Part shown: in pieces, positions 9,569-18,817 of the stretch | Position numbering within the stretch: position 1 is the stretch's first letter | Layout: each line of letters opens with the position of its first letter | Assembly (NCBI RefSeq): GCF_001458315.1 | Contig: NZ_CYRX01000025.1 | Location: 299,315-363,314, forward strand | Reading direction: 5' to 3' | DNA from: Thalassobacter stenotrophicus | GTDB taxonomy: Bacteria > Pseudomonadota > Alphaproteobacteria > Rhodobacterales > Rhodobacteraceae | Length of the DNA: 64,000 nucleotides | Program-made: the position numbers and the translations under genes | The notes under the pieces: model-generated | Database searches by the model: none | The model's input: only the letters and a program-made list of their open reading frames with translations | What the model was told of the DNA's origin: nothing

Positions 9569-10759
9569 TTACCCCCGCGCGCCGAGGCCAAGTTCCATCA
9601 TGGCCCGGCGCACCGGCGTCACGTCGTGCAACATCTGCATGCCGCGTGCGCGCAATGCTTGGACCATCGGTTGACCGGCCTGCGAGGTGCGGTTCAGGGT
9701 CGTAATCCCCGCCACCCGCGTCGCGACATCCTTATACCGGGCGCGGTGATAAGCCTCTAGCATCCCAGCGCTGCCCATTTCGTGGGTCGTGCTCAGATCC
9801 AGAAGGGCGCGAATATCTGCAAGGCTCATGTTCAAACCCTGCGCGCCGATGGGGGGCACGACATGCGCGGCCTCGGCCATCAAGGCTGTTCGTTCCGCAT
9901 CAAACCGTTCAGCGATTTGGCTGATGATCGGCCAGATCGTCAGACGTGAGGCCAGCTTGAGCCGCCCCATCACACCGGCGGATCGGTCGTTCAGCTCAGC
10001 CTCGAACGCATCAGGCGCAAGGTTCATCCGGCGCAGGCTTTCGGGGCCATCATCCATCCACACAATCGCAGAGCGCGGCTGCCCATCACGGTCGGGCAGG
10101 GGCACAAGCGTGAACGGCCCGCCGGATCGGTGCACCTCGGTTGAGACATTGTCGTGGGGCATCGGGTGCGTGACCGCAAACGCCAATGCCTTTTGGCCAT
10201 AACGCGTGGTGCGCACCGAAATGCCCGCCTGTTCGCGCACGGGACTGTTGCGGCCGTCGGCGGCGATCACAAAGGGGGTCGTGATCCTGGTGCCGTCCGA
10301 TAGGGTCACGCGCGCCTCATGGGTGCGGGTCTGAACGCGGGCCGTGGCGGTGCCGGGGCGGAAATCGACGTTTGGCAAATCGGCCAAGCGGGCCACCATT
10401 TCGCGGCGCAGTAACCAGTTGGGCAGGTTCCAACCAAAGGGCGCGTCGCCTAGATCACTGCTTTCAAAATCGCGCACAACAGGCTCACGCGCGGGGTTTG
10501 AGGCATCGACGATCCGCATCGTGTGCAGCGCGCTGGCAAAGGGGGCAAGCCGATCCCATAGCCCGGCTTCCTCTAGCAAGGCGCGGGCCGGTTGCAGAAA
10601 CGCGGTACTGCGCAGGTCCGCGCCAACCGCGTCGCCGTCGGTGATCGGCGGTGTCGGGTCCACAAGCGTGACGCGGTGCCCGCAGGCGCCAAATGCGGCC
10701 GCTGCGGTCAAACCGGCCACACCGCCGCCCGAGATCAGAATGTCGGTGGTATCATGCAT
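9569..10759 (-). CDS. UbiH/UbiF/COQ6 family FAD-dependent hydroxylase
   Basis: A 396-residue flavoprotein monooxygenase of the ubiquinone-hydroxylase family, which places hydroxyl groups on the quinone ring of ubiquinone precursors at the inner face of the membrane. The FAD-binding GGGVAGLTAAAAF fold opens the protein and the AADGRNSPVRE motif follows near residue 165. The second FAD motif reads LMAEAAHVVPPIGAQGLN near residue 285, where most relatives have G-D-A-A-H; the acidic residue that holds the ribityl chain is Glu here instead of Asp. Start ATG 10759 has GGGAGG eight bases upstream. The ring position modified cannot be told from sequence. Confidence 0.87.
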   Translation of the reverse strand: MHDTTDILISGGGVAGLTAAAAFGACGHRVTLVDPTPPITDGDAVGADLRSTAFLQPARALLEEAGLWDRLAPFASALHTMRIVDASNPAREPVVRDFESSDLGDAPFGWNLPNWLLRREMVARLADLPNVDFRPGTATARVQTRTHEARVTLSDGTRITTPFVIAADGRNSPVREQAGISVRTTRYGQKALAFAVTHPMPHDNVSTEVHRSGGPFTLVPLPDRDGQPRSAIVWMDDGPESLRRMNLAPDAFEAELNDRSAGVMGRLKLASRLTIWPIISQIAERFDAERTALMAEAAHVVPPIGAQGLNMSLADIRALLDLSTTHEMGSAGMLEAYHRARYKDVATRVAGITTLNRTSQAGQPMVQALRARGMQMLHDVTPVRRAMMELGLGARG

Positions 10760-10823
10760 GGATACTGCCTCCCTTCCGCACACCTAGGCCGCGGGCGTTG
10801 AGACGGCCAGTGCGCAGGCCGCC

Positions 10824-11486
10824 TCAATCAACAATCTGCGCCAGAAAGTCGCTCAGATCGTGGGTGTGATGGTGGATGTGCTCGCCGCGCGGGCGGGTTT
10901 CGGCAACCAGTACCGTGGCCATGCCCAGTTCGTGCGGGACCTGTAGGTTGCGCGGTTCATCCTCAAACATCGCGGCACGGCGCGGGACGAGGTTGTCCTT
11001 GGTAAAGACGGTGTCAAAGGCGGCGGCATCAGGCTTGGGCTGATAGCCCGCGTGTTCCACCCCATAAAGCGCGTCAAACAGATGGCTCAGGCCGCGTGCC
11101 TCAAGGACGCGCGCGGCGTAGGGCGCAGTCCCGTTGGTGTAGACGATGCGTCGCCCCGGCAGGCGCGCGATCCGGTCTGCCAAAGTCGCGTCACGGGGCA
11201 GGACAGAAAAATCAATGTCGTGCACATGGTCCAGAAATGGGTCCGGATCGATCGCGTGTTCGCGCATCAATCCCGCAAGGGTGGTGCCATGGGTGCGCCA
11301 GTAATGCGCGCGCAATCGGTCCGCCTCGGCGAGATCGACACGCAGGGTACGGGCCACGTAGTCCCGCATTCGGACCTCGATTTGATCGAACAGGCGCACG
11401 TGGCTGGGGTAAAGCGTGTTGTCCAGATCGAACACCCACGTGGTGACATGTTCAAACGGCAGCGGCAGGGTGGTGGATATCGTCAT
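10824..11486 (-). CDS. HAD-family pyrimidine 5'-nucleotidase
   Basis: A 220-residue haloacid dehalogenase superfamily phosphatase of the Sdt1/pyrimidine 5'-nucleotidase subfamily. Motif I is FDLDNTLYP (nucleophile and acid/base aspartates), motif II is IVYTNGT, the lysine of motif III lies in GYQPKPDAAAF and motif IV is MFEDEPRNL. The helical cap occupies about residues 30-100. It probably removes phosphate from UMP, CMP or a modified pyrimidine nucleotide. It is transcribed towards the UbiH-like gene with a 64-base gap and is divergent from the GntR regulator. Confidence 0.85.
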   Translation of the reverse strand: MTISTTLPLPFEHVTTWVFDLDNTLYPSHVRLFDQIEVRMRDYVARTLRVDLAEADRLRAHYWRTHGTTLAGLMREHAIDPDPFLDHVHDIDFSVLPRDATLADRIARLPGRRIVYTNGTAPYAARVLEARGLSHLFDALYGVEHAGYQPKPDAAAFDTVFTKDNLVPRRAAMFEDEPRNLQVPHELGMATVLVAETRPRGEHIHHHTHDLSDFLAQIVD

Positions 11487-11576
11487 AGCGCTGCACCTTA
11501 GGCGCTAGGATGCGGGGGGCAACCCGTCCTTTGGGTCTTGTTCTGCGCTTGATCCCGCGCGGGCAGTCTGCATATC

Positions 11577-11588
11577 ATGGTATACGAT
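11577..11588. promoter_or_regulatory. candidate GntR operator (imperfect palindrome)
   Basis: ATGGTATACGAT is palindromic except for one base pair and is centred on GTATAC, the core used by many FCD-type GntR regulators. It lies 19 bases before the preferred GTG start of the GntR gene, where bound protein would block transcription of its own gene. Confidence 0.45.
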
Positions 11589-11607
11589 TATGGCAGGCGG
11601 GGTTCAC

Positions 11608-12264
11608 GTGGAAAAAACATCGCAAAAAGACGCCTATGGGCTGATCCTAGAGGCGATCGATGTGGGCACGTATCGCCCCGGCGACCGCTTGGTCGAGAGC
11701 GAACTTGCGGAGCGGTTTGGCGTCTCCCGCACCCCCATTCGTGAGGCATTGCAACGGCTTGAGACCCAATCGTTACTGACGCGCGATGGGCGGTCCTTGA
11801 TCGTGGCGTCGTTGGACCACGACCAGATTGCTGAACTGTATATCGTGCGTACCGAGCTGGAGGCGCTGGCCGCCAAGCTGGCCGCAAAACACGCAGCCCC
11901 CGAAGAGATCAAGGTCCTCTTCGACATGGTCGAAGATGACCGCGCGCTGATTGATGACCCCAAGGCGCTGAGCCGGGCCAATCGTCGGTTCCACACGCAG
12001 ATCCATCTGGCCAGCCACAACCGGTATCTGGTGCAACAATTGGACTTGGTGCATCGCTCCATGGCGTTGATGGCCACGACGTCGCTGGCCGCAGAGGGCC
12101 GGGGAGAGTTGGCATTAGAAGAGCACAGCCGCGTCGTGCAGGCCATTGCCGATGGCGACGGAGAGCGCGCGGCAGAAGAGCTGCGCGCGCATCTGAGCGT
12201 GGCGTTTGAGGTTCGGCTTAAGGAAGAATCCGAGCGGATCATGGCCTCGGGCGGGCGACGGTAG
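11608..12264 (+). CDS. GntR family regulator, FCD subfamily
   Basis: A 218-residue regulator with an N-terminal winged helix (DRLVESELAERFGVSRTPIREAL) and an all-helical FCD effector domain (about residues 80-205), whose metal/ligand histidines are visible in FHTQIHLASHN and EEHSRVV. FCD proteins usually bind organic acids and repress the adjacent catabolic genes. An ATG at 11590 is in frame but touches a candidate operator and has no ribosome site; the GTG at 11608 has AGGCGGGG five bases upstream and is preferred. No target operon follows: the next gene is convergent, and the divergent HAD gene is the only obvious candidate target. Confidence 0.88.
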   Translation: MEKTSQKDAYGLILEAIDVGTYRPGDRLVESELAERFGVSRTPIREALQRLETQSLLTRDGRSLIVASLDHDQIAELYIVRTELEALAAKLAAKHAAPEEIKVLFDMVEDDRALIDDPKALSRANRRFHTQIHLASHNRYLVQQLDLVHRSMALMATTSLAAEGRGELALEEHSRVVQAIADGDGERAAEELRAHLSVAFEVRLKEESERIMASGGRR

Positions 12265-12278
12265 AACTGCCCGCGGGT

Positions 12279-14339
12279 TCACGAAATTCGCCGGATCGTC
12301 CCATCGGTGCCAACCTTGATCACGGGCACCTTGGTCAACTGATCGGGCAGGGCTTGGATGTTGGGGCCTCGGTCCTTGATGGGCGTGCCAAAGATCACCG
12401 GTTTACGTTCAATCCCCGCAGCTTCGGGCGTCTGAACGTCGTGATCGGCCCCGCCAAATGCGCCATGCTCGGTCTTGTCCCAATAGAACGGTTTGCGCAC
12501 AGTTTCGAAGAGCGCCTTGTAGGTCGATAGCGTCGTGAGCTGAAAATATGGCAGCGTCAGGGGCACCCATGGCCGCAAAAATCTAAGGTGGCTGGCGCGG
12601 CACGCGACGAGGGCAAGCGTGATCGTCAGAACCGTGGCCATCGTAAAGACCAGCGCCATCGGCCACACGGCCCACTCCGGCAACAACGTCATGATCGGAT
12701 GATGCGTCCCAAAGGCAACGACGACCGTGCTCCATAACAAGGGGGCCAAGGCTGCGTTCAGGATCATGCCCAAAAACATCATGTGAAACCCCAGCCATTT
12801 GCGCAGGCCAAGGTCGCGAAGTAGTTGAATTGGCTGGCGATTATGGACCACCCAAGTCATAAAATAGCCCTTGTTCCAGCGTGAGCGTTGCTTGACCCAA
12901 GGCCAAGTGGCGGCGTTCGCTTCCTCATGGGTGGTGATGTCGACCATCTCCGTTTCATAGCCCAACCGGGCAAGGCGAATGCCCAGATCGGCATCCTCGG
13001 TCACGTTGTGCGCATCCCAGCCGCCCAGTTCACGCAACACATCTCGGCGGAAAAACAGCGTGGTCCCGCCCAAGGGTACGGCCAAACCCATGCGTTTGAT
13101 CGCGGGTAAAAACAGGCGAAACCACGTGGCGTATTCGATGGTAAAGCAGCGAGAGACCCAATTTTGCCGGGGGTTGTAATAGTCCAGACGGCCTTGCAGG
13201 CAGACGACCTTTTTGGGCGCGATGGCAAAGCGGTTGGCCACCGCATGGAGTTGCCGGGCCTCGGGGGCGTCTTCGGCGTCGTAGACCCCAACGATGGAGC
13301 CGCGCGCGAAGTTGAGCGCGTAGTTCATGGCACGCGGTTTGGTGCGGGGCGTGCCATCGGGCACGACGATGACCCGAAACCACGAAGGGATTGCCGCACG
13401 GGCCAGCGCCATGCGCGTTTCGATATCGTGTTCCTCAACAATCAGGCAGATGTCGAGCAATTCGCGTGGATAATCGAGCCGCGCCATGCGTTGCACCAAC
13501 GGCCCCGCGATCCTTGGCTCTTTGAACAGAGGTACGAACAGCGAAATGATCGGCCGCTTGGTTTGCGATCCGTGGTCGCGGTGTGAATGGAACTCGCTCT
13601 TGTCCTCTGTCAGGTGAAACCAAAGCGCTGTGCCCTTGAAAATCACGTTGCTGATCAAAAGGGCGCAGGCCAGCAGTGACAGGACCGCCAGCGTCATCGT
13701 CGTATAAAACAAAAGGTTAAAGATCAGCACGATACACAGGGTAGGCACCACCAAGCTAGACAAGCTGGTTGCCCAATTGCGACACGACATGCGTTCGGGG
13801 ACCTTCGCCTCGGCCCGGCGGGCAAGGGCTTTGCCGTGACCAAGGGCGATGGCCTTTAACACCTCAACCTCAGGGGCGAGAGTGAACAAAACGTTGCCCA
13901 AACCGGGGGGCAGTGCGGCGCGGATCTGGGGGATTTTGTCCGGGTTCGACGTGGCAAGGATCAACATCCCGCCGGTCTGCGACCACGGCACCACTGTGTG
14001 TTGGAGGCACAATTCCCAAGGGACAGACCGGATCATATCCAAATCGTGCGGGGGCAGGGCGGTGTCCGCAAACCCGATGCCGTATTGCGCCGACAACGCC
14101 ATCATCAAGTCACGCTCGGTCACCCATCCGTTCGCAATCAGGATGTCGCCCAAACGGGCATCCTCGCGCAGTTGCAGCGCTAAAGCCTTGGCCAGATTGC
14201 CGGGTGAAATCGCCCGTGCGTCAAGCAGATACGCCCCAAGGGGCGAGGCGTGCTCCGCAGTGGACGCGGCGCGCTTTTTGGGGCCCATCAATGGGGGAAC
14301 GCGCGTCGCTTGGACGAGTTTTAGAAACTGGGTGGACAT
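12279..14339 (-). CDS. membrane glycosyltransferase (GT2) with N-terminal MshEN domain
   Basis: A 686-residue protein. Residues 33-56 and 62-85 form two 24-residue motifs of the MshEN type separated by exactly five residues; the second fits the pattern RLGxxLIxxGxVxxxxLxxxLxxQ fully (RLGDILIANGWVTERDL), the first lacks the leading Arg and the central Gly. MshEN domains bind cyclic di-GMP. About residue 190-235 is hydrophobic (two helices), followed by a family 2 glycosyltransferase domain with DAED, TEDADLG and QRSRW catalytic motifs, then four or so further helices. This is the layout of a processive polysaccharide synthase controlled by c-di-GMP. Start is ATG 14339; a TTG precedes it. Product polymer unknown. 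Confidence 0.85.
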   Translation of the reverse strand: MSTQFLKLVQATRVPPLMGPKKRAASTAEHASPLGAYLLDARAISPGNLAKALALQLREDARLGDILIANGWVTERDLMMALSAQYGIGFADTALPPHDLDMIRSVPWELCLQHTVVPWSQTGGMLILATSNPDKIPQIRAALPPGLGNVLFTLAPEVEVLKAIALGHGKALARRAEAKVPERMSCRNWATSLSSLVVPTLCIVLIFNLLFYTTMTLAVLSLLACALLISNVIFKGTALWFHLTEDKSEFHSHRDHGSQTKRPIISLFVPLFKEPRIAGPLVQRMARLDYPRELLDICLIVEEHDIETRMALARAAIPSWFRVIVVPDGTPRTKPRAMNYALNFARGSIVGVYDAEDAPEARQLHAVANRFAIAPKKVVCLQGRLDYYNPRQNWVSRCFTIEYATWFRLFLPAIKRMGLAVPLGGTTLFFRRDVLRELGGWDAHNVTEDADLGIRLARLGYETEMVDITTHEEANAATWPWVKQRSRWNKGYFMTWVVHNRQPIQLLRDLGLRKWLGFHMMFLGMILNAALAPLLWSTVVVAFGTHHPIMTLLPEWAVWPMALVFTMATVLTITLALVACRASHLRFLRPWVPLTLPYFQLTTLSTYKALFETVRKPFYWDKTEHGAFGGADHDVQTPEAAGIERKPVIFGTPIKDRGPNIQALPDQLTKVPVIKVGTDGTIRRIS

Positions 14340-14436
14340 CAAGAACCTTTACAATCAGGTCCTTGAAAGACGCTATTGGTAAACAGAGAGTTAATGAGAC
14401 CGTTAAATTAACGCATTAACTCAATATGTTAACCAA

Positions 14437-15585
14437 TTAGGCGGGTAACTTTAACGCGTTCCTGAAACGTTCGAAAAGATACATTGAGTCCATGGGACCC
14501 GGGCTCGCCTCTGGGTGGTACTGCACAGAGTACACCGGACGGTCCGCCATCCTGATTCCGCAGTTCGATCCGTCAAACAGCGACACATGGGTTTCGATCA
14601 CGCCTTCAGGCAGCGATTGGCTGTCGACGGTGAACCCGTGATTCATAGAGGTGATCTCTACCTTGCCGCTTTCGAGGTCCTTGACCGGGTGGTTCGCACC
14701 GTGGTGGCCGTGGTTCATCTTGATGGTCTTGGCGCCCAGTGCCAGCGCCAGCATTTGGTGCCCGAGACAGATGCCAAAGATCGGCAAATCCGTGGTGTCG
14801 AGGATTTCGCGGATCATGGGCACGGCATATGCCCCCGTGGCCGCCGGATCACCAGGGCCGTTGGACAGGAACACGCCGGCGGGGGAATGGCTTTTGATGT
14901 CGGCGGCAGTGGCCGATGCGGGCAGCACGGTCACATCACAACCGGCCCACGCCAAACAGCGCAGAATGTTGCGTTTTGCGCCGTAGTCGATGGCCACAAC
15001 CTTGGGGGCTGGGCCTTCGCGCTTGGGGTAGCCTTCGGGCCATGCCCAGCGGCTTTCGTCCCATGTGTAGCTCTGGGCGCAGGTTACCTCTTTGGCCAGA
15101 TCCAGACCCTCAAGGCCTTTGAATGCGCGGGCGGCTTTGACCAAGGCTTCGATGTCGAAATTGCCCTCGGGGTCGTGGGCCAGTGCCACGTGCGGCGCGC
15201 CCTGTTGGCGGATCGCGCGGGTCAGACGGCGGGTATCAACGCCGCCCATGCCAATGCGGCCCTGTGCAGCAAGCCACGTGCCCAGATCCTGGGCGTTGCG
15301 CCAGTTGGACGGCGCGGTCGGGTCCCATTTGACAACCATGCCCGCGGCGGCGGACTGTCCGGTTTCGTCATCCTCGGGCGTGGTGCCAGTGTTGCCCACG
15401 TGGGGGAAGGTAAAGGTCACGACTTGGCCCGCATAGGACGGGTCCGTCATGATTTCCTGATATCCGGTCATTGCGGTGTTAAAGCACAATTCGGCGACGG
15501 ACAGGCCCGTGGCGCCAAACCCGTGTCCGTAGAACACGGTGCCATCCGCAAGGGCCAGACAGGCTGTGGGGCGGGGGTCTGACAT
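14437..15585 (-). CDS. carA: carbamoyl-phosphate synthase small subunit
   Basis: CarA hydrolyses glutamine and passes ammonia to CarB to make carbamoyl phosphate for arginine and pyrimidines. At 382 residues it has the usual length: the N-terminal domain (about 1-180) and a class I glutamine amidotransferase domain with the oxyanion SNGPGDP, nucleophile in GICLGHQM and the His/Glu pair in QYHPEASPGP. In this family carB is often unlinked, as here. The start ATG 15585 follows GGAGA; it is divergent from the YqeY-family gene, a frequent alphaproteobacterial arrangement. Confidence 0.97.
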   Translation of the reverse strand: MSDPRPTACLALADGTVFYGHGFGATGLSVAELCFNTAMTGYQEIMTDPSYAGQVVTFTFPHVGNTGTTPEDDETGQSAAAGMVVKWDPTAPSNWRNAQDLGTWLAAQGRIGMGGVDTRRLTRAIRQQGAPHVALAHDPEGNFDIEALVKAARAFKGLEGLDLAKEVTCAQSYTWDESRWAWPEGYPKREGPAPKVVAIDYGAKRNILRCLAWAGCDVTVLPASATAADIKSHSPAGVFLSNGPGDPAATGAYAVPMIREILDTTDLPIFGICLGHQMLALALGAKTIKMNHGHHGANHPVKDLESGKVEITSMNHGFTVDSQSLPEGVIETHVSLFDGSNCGIRMADRPVYSVQYHPEASPGPMDSMYLFERFRNALKLPA

Positions 15586-15761
15586 GATGGTCTCCTAGCG
15601 GCTGATGGGGTTCGGCAAATTGGCCACGGTTTAGGCGCGCGGGGCAGAGGGGTCAAGCGTCAAAGGACCTTGATCGGTGGGTTCAGACGCGCTTGGGTTG
15701 TTTGTCGCGGGGGGCTGATATATGTGACGCCCTTTCTCGGGTGTGAGCAAGGAACAAGACG

Positions 15762-16214
15762 ATGGATATGCGCGCTAAAATCACCGCAGCTTTGAAAGAC
15801 GCCATGAAGGCGAAAGACGCCACACGGTTGTCGACGCTGCGGCTTATCAATGCGGCGATCAAGGATCTGGACATTGCCAAGCGGACCGAAGGCAGCACCG
15901 TGGGTGATGCGGACGTGCTGCAAATCCTTGGCAAGATGGTTAAGCAGCGGCAGGAAAGTGTGCGCGCCTATGAAGAGGGCGGGCGGCTTGAACTGGCCGA
16001 GCGGGAGCGTGAGGAAATCGCGATTCTTGAGGATTACTTGCCGCGCCAACTGTCTGAGGCAGAGATTGACGCCGCCGTCGCGACCGCCATTGCCGAAGTG
16101 GGTGCGACCAGCATTCGCGACATGGGCAAGGTCATGGGCGCGCTCAAATCTAAGTACACCGGCCAGATGGATTTCGGAGCGGTAGGTCCAATGGTCAAAG
16201 GCCAACTGTCCTAA
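15762..16214 (+). CDS. GatB/YqeY domain protein
   Basis: A 150-residue protein consisting only of the helical GatB/YqeY domain, found at the tail of the GatB subunit of the tRNA-dependent amidotransferase and as stand-alone YqeY. Key stretches are LSTLRLINAAIKD, the Lys/Arg-rich VKQRQESVRAYEEGGR and the C-terminal DMGKVMGALKSKYTGQ. The stand-alone form may recognise charged tRNA, but its reaction is not known. AAGGA precedes ATG 15762. Divergent from carA with a 176-base shared promoter region. Confidence 0.9.
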   Translation: MDMRAKITAALKDAMKAKDATRLSTLRLINAAIKDLDIAKRTEGSTVGDADVLQILGKMVKQRQESVRAYEEGGRLELAEREREEIAILEDYLPRQLSEAEIDAAVATAIAEVGATSIRDMGKVMGALKSKYTGQMDFGAVGPMVKGQLS

Positions 16215-16340
16215 GGGCTATCTGCTCATGTGAACAGGGCGCGGGCCAAGCGGCCCCTGCCGACCCTTTCGCGGTTTATTCATAGGGGCGACAACGCCCC
16301 GGTAAATAAGCGCATCTTTTCTTCTGAGTATGTCGAATGA

Positions 16341-16386
16341 AAAAGCCCCGCGCCCTGCCGTAGATCCGGCAAAGGTGCGGGGCTTT
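16341..16386 (-). terminator. intrinsic terminator after the ctaD-DUF2244 unit
   Basis: AAAGCCCCGC(G/A)CC arms pair through 13 positions with one G-T wobble and an inner five-pair extension (TGCCG/CGGCA). On the reverse strand the hairpin runs into TTTTTC six bases after the DUF2244 stop. It could also act on yqeY transcripts arriving from the other side. Confidence 0.8.
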
Positions 16387-16391
16387 CAGAG

Positions 16392-16904
16392 CTATTGCGC
16401 GGTCTTGGTCCGCGCGAGCGCATCTAGCAACAGATTGTGCAACTCGGCCCGTTCGTCTGGGGTCAGAAAACGGCCCAGCTCCACATCACGTGCGCCACCG
16501 CGCAGGGTCAGATAGTTCTCAACTGGTTCGGAGTGCAGCTCGGCCCGGACCCAGAACGGATTGGCCTCCCACGATTGCTTTGGCGCGCGGGGGTTGGTCC
16601 GTAGGATCGAGATCAGCTCAGGCGTGAGGGTCAGCTGTTCGCGCAGCGTGCCATCCTTCCATGAGCGTTTGAGCAAGCACCACACAAGCGTGACGGTCGC
16701 CGCGATGAACGGCAGCAAGAACCACAGGGCCGCTGTACCAACCACCGACAAAAGCGGCAGCGCAAACAGCATGGATGTCGCCCCGATGAATATCACAAAC
16801 CCCTTGGGGGTCAGGCTTTGGTGCGGCCACAGCGTGATTTCGAGGGTGGGTGTGGAAAGGGCCCCGGAATGATCCGGAGCCCCCTTTGTAACCTGGAAAG
16901 GCAT
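16392..16904 (-). CDS. DUF2244 family integral membrane protein
   Basis: A 170-residue protein with two adjacent hydrophobic helices near residues 35-80 (FVIFIGATSMLFALPLLSV and LWFLLPFIAATVTLVW) and a C-terminal cytoplasmic beta-rich part containing the conserved LEITLWPHQSL before, and FLTPDERAELHNLL after. It matches the DUF2244 group commonly located next to cytochrome oxidase genes in alphaproteobacteria. It starts five bases after the ctaD stop, so it belongs to the ctaD transcript and may help assemble or stabilise the oxidase; this is inferred from context only. Confidence 0.82.
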   Translation of the reverse strand: MPFQVTKGAPDHSGALSTPTLEITLWPHQSLTPKGFVIFIGATSMLFALPLLSVVGTAALWFLLPFIAATVTLVWCLLKRSWKDGTLREQLTLTPELISILRTNPRAPKQSWEANPFWVRAELHSEPVENYLTLRGGARDVELGRFLTPDERAELHNLLLDALARTKTAQ

Positions 16905-16909
16905 TGTGC

Positions 16910-18583
16910 CTAGTGCCCCGGCTGCTTGTCCCACATGTCGCGGGTCGGCAGTTGCTCGAAGGTGTGCTCCGGGGGTGGGTTGGGCAGGGTCCATTCCAGC
17001 GTATCGGCATATTCCCCCCAGTAGTCGGCCTCTTTGATCTTGCGACCGGCGACGAGCGTGTAGGCCACGATGCCGATGAAGAACAAGAAGGAGGCAAAGC
17101 TGAGGAAGGCGCCGTAAGAGCTAATCTGGTTCCAGTAGGCGAATGCCTCTGGGTAGTCGATGTAGCGGCGTGGCATGCCTTGGTTGCCGAGGAAGTGCTG
17201 TGGGAAGAACGTGATGTTGGTCCCGATGAAGAAGGTCCAGAAGTGCAGTTTCCCGGCCCACTCAGGGTATTGGCGACCCGACATCTTGCCGATCCAGTAG
17301 TAGATACCGGCAAAGATACCGAATACAGCACCCAAGCTCATCACGTAGTGGAAGTGCGCCACAACGTAGTAAGTGTCGTGATAGGCGCGGTCGATACCAG
17401 CTTGGCTGAGCACGATCCCTGTCACACCACCAACGGTGAACAAGAAGATAAAGCCCATCGCAAACAGCATCGGTGTGCGGAAGCTGATGGAGCCGCCCCA
17501 GATCGTTGCAATCCAAGAGAAGATCTTAACGCCTGTAGGCACCGCGATGATCATAGTGGCGATCATAAAGTACGCTTGCTGGCTGAGGCTCATGCCGACG
17601 GTGTACATGTGGTGCGCCCAGACGACGAAGCCGAGGGCCCCGATGGCGACCATAGCGTAAACCATGGGCAGGTAGCCAAAGATTGGCTTGCGCGAGAAGG
17701 TTGCAACAATGTGGCTGACGATGCCGAAGGCAGGCAGGATCACAATGTACACTTCAGGGTGACCAAAGAACCACAGGATGTGCTGGTACAGAACCGGATC
17801 ACCGCCACCCGCTGGGTCAAAGAAGGTTGTCCCAAAGTTACGGTCCGTCAGCAGCATGGTGATCGCACCAGCCAGAACGGGCAGAGCCAGAAGGATCAGC
17901 CATGCGGTCACAAAGATCGACCAAGCAAACAGCGGCACTTTGTGCAGCGTCATGCCGGGGGCGCGCATGTTGAGGAAGGTTGTGATGATGTTGATCGCAC
18001 CCAGGATCGAAGAGGCGCCCGATACGTGCACCGCAAAGATCGCAAGATCCATCGACATACCGCCTTCGTTCACCGACAGCGGCGGGTACAGAACCCAACC
18101 AACGCCAGAGCCCGCTTGACCGTTACCGCCTGGCGCCAACACAGAGGCCACAGCCAGTGTTGTACCTGCGAAAAACAGCCAGAACGACAGGTTGTTCAAA
18201 CGCGGGAATGCCATGTCCGGCGCACCGATGTGCAGCGGCATGAAGTAGTTTCCGAAGCCGCCGAACAGTGCGGGGATCACAACAAAGAACATCATCAAGA
18301 TGCCGTGCCCAGTGATCAGCACGTTCCAGAGGTGTCCGTTGGGGGTACATTCGCCAATAGCCGCCGCCGTCAGGCGCGCGCCTTCAAGGCACATGTATTG
18401 CACACCGGGTTCCATGAGCTCGAGGCGCATGTAAACCGTGAATGCAACAGAGATAAAACCGGCAATGCCGGAGACGATCAGGTACAGAACCCCGATGTCT
18501 TTGTGGTTTGTCGACATGAACCAGCGGGTGAAAAACCCAGGTTTCGCGTGGTCGTCGTGTCCCGTAAGGGCTGCGTCCGCCAT
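16910..18583 (-). CDS. ctaD: cytochrome c oxidase subunit I (aa3 type)
   Basis: Catalytic subunit I of the aa3 haem-copper oxidase, a 557-residue protein with twelve membrane helices that reduces oxygen and pumps protons. Visible: the low-spin haem ligand in [11 protein letters not shown], the CuB histidine of the His-Tyr crosslink in [15 protein letters not shown], the CuB histidine pair in [11 protein letters not shown], and the haem ligands in [11 protein letters not shown]. The D-channel entry pattern [21 protein letters not shown] is present (split across the two helices). Start ATG 18583 has GGGAGC upstream. Subunits II and III are not in the window. An FNR box lies about 135 bases before the start. 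Confidence 0.97.
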   Translation of the reverse strand: MADAALTGHDDHAKPGFFTRWFMSTNHKDIGVLYLIVSGIAGFISVAFTVYMRLELMEPGVQYMCLEGARLTAAAIGECTPNGHLWNVLITGHGILMMFFVVIPALFGGFGNYFMPLHIGAPDMAFPRLNNLSFWLFFAGTTLAVASVLAPGGNGQAGSGVGWVLYPPLSVNEGGMSMDLAIFAVHVSGASSILGAINIITTFLNMRAPGMTLHKVPLFAWSIFVTAWLILLALPVLAGAITMLLTDRNFGTTFFDPAGGGDPVLYQHILWFFGHPEVYIVILPAFGIVSHIVATFSRKPIFGYLPMVYAMVAIGALGFVVWAHHMYTVGMSLSQQAYFMIATMIIAVPTGVKIFSWIATIWGGSISFRTPMLFAMGFIFLFTVGGVTGIVLSQAGIDRAYHDTYYVVAHFHYVMSLGAVFGIFAGIYYWIGKMSGRQYPEWAGKLHFWTFFIGTNITFFPQHFLGNQGMPRRYIDYPEAFAYWNQISSYGAFLSFASFLFFIGIVAYTLVAGRKIKEADYWGEYADTLEWTLPNPPPEHTFEQLPTRDMWDKQPGH

Positions 18584-18716
18584 GGAAAGCTCCCAATTGT
18601 TATGTGGCAGTGGTGCGGGGGTCCTTCCCGCACAATTTATTGAGTGTTCTTCTAGTGATCATATGCGCCAAGAGCAATATGAGTGGCAGAATTTAGTGGC
18701 GCAAAATGTCGCGGTT

Positions 18717-18730
18717 TTGATCTGGATCAA
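18717..18730. promoter_or_regulatory. FNR/FnrL box upstream of ctaD
   Basis: TTGAT-CTGG-ATCAA matches the FNR/Anr consensus at all ten defined positions. It lies in the 234-base gap before ctaD, about 134 bases from the start codon. The position fits oxygen-dependent control of the aa3 oxidase by an FnrL-type regulator. Confidence 0.7.
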
Positions 18731-18817
18731 AGTGCCGACCGACCTGTTGTGAGTGAGGTGCGCACGACCGTGTTATGGGCGGTTATCCACAGGTTTTTGG
18801 GGTCTGCGCGCCCTATT

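Noticed and set aside
16904..18643. Forward frame of 579 residues opposite ctaD
   Set aside because: Long only because the reverse gene has strong codon bias; the translation is rich in His and Arg and has no recognised motif.
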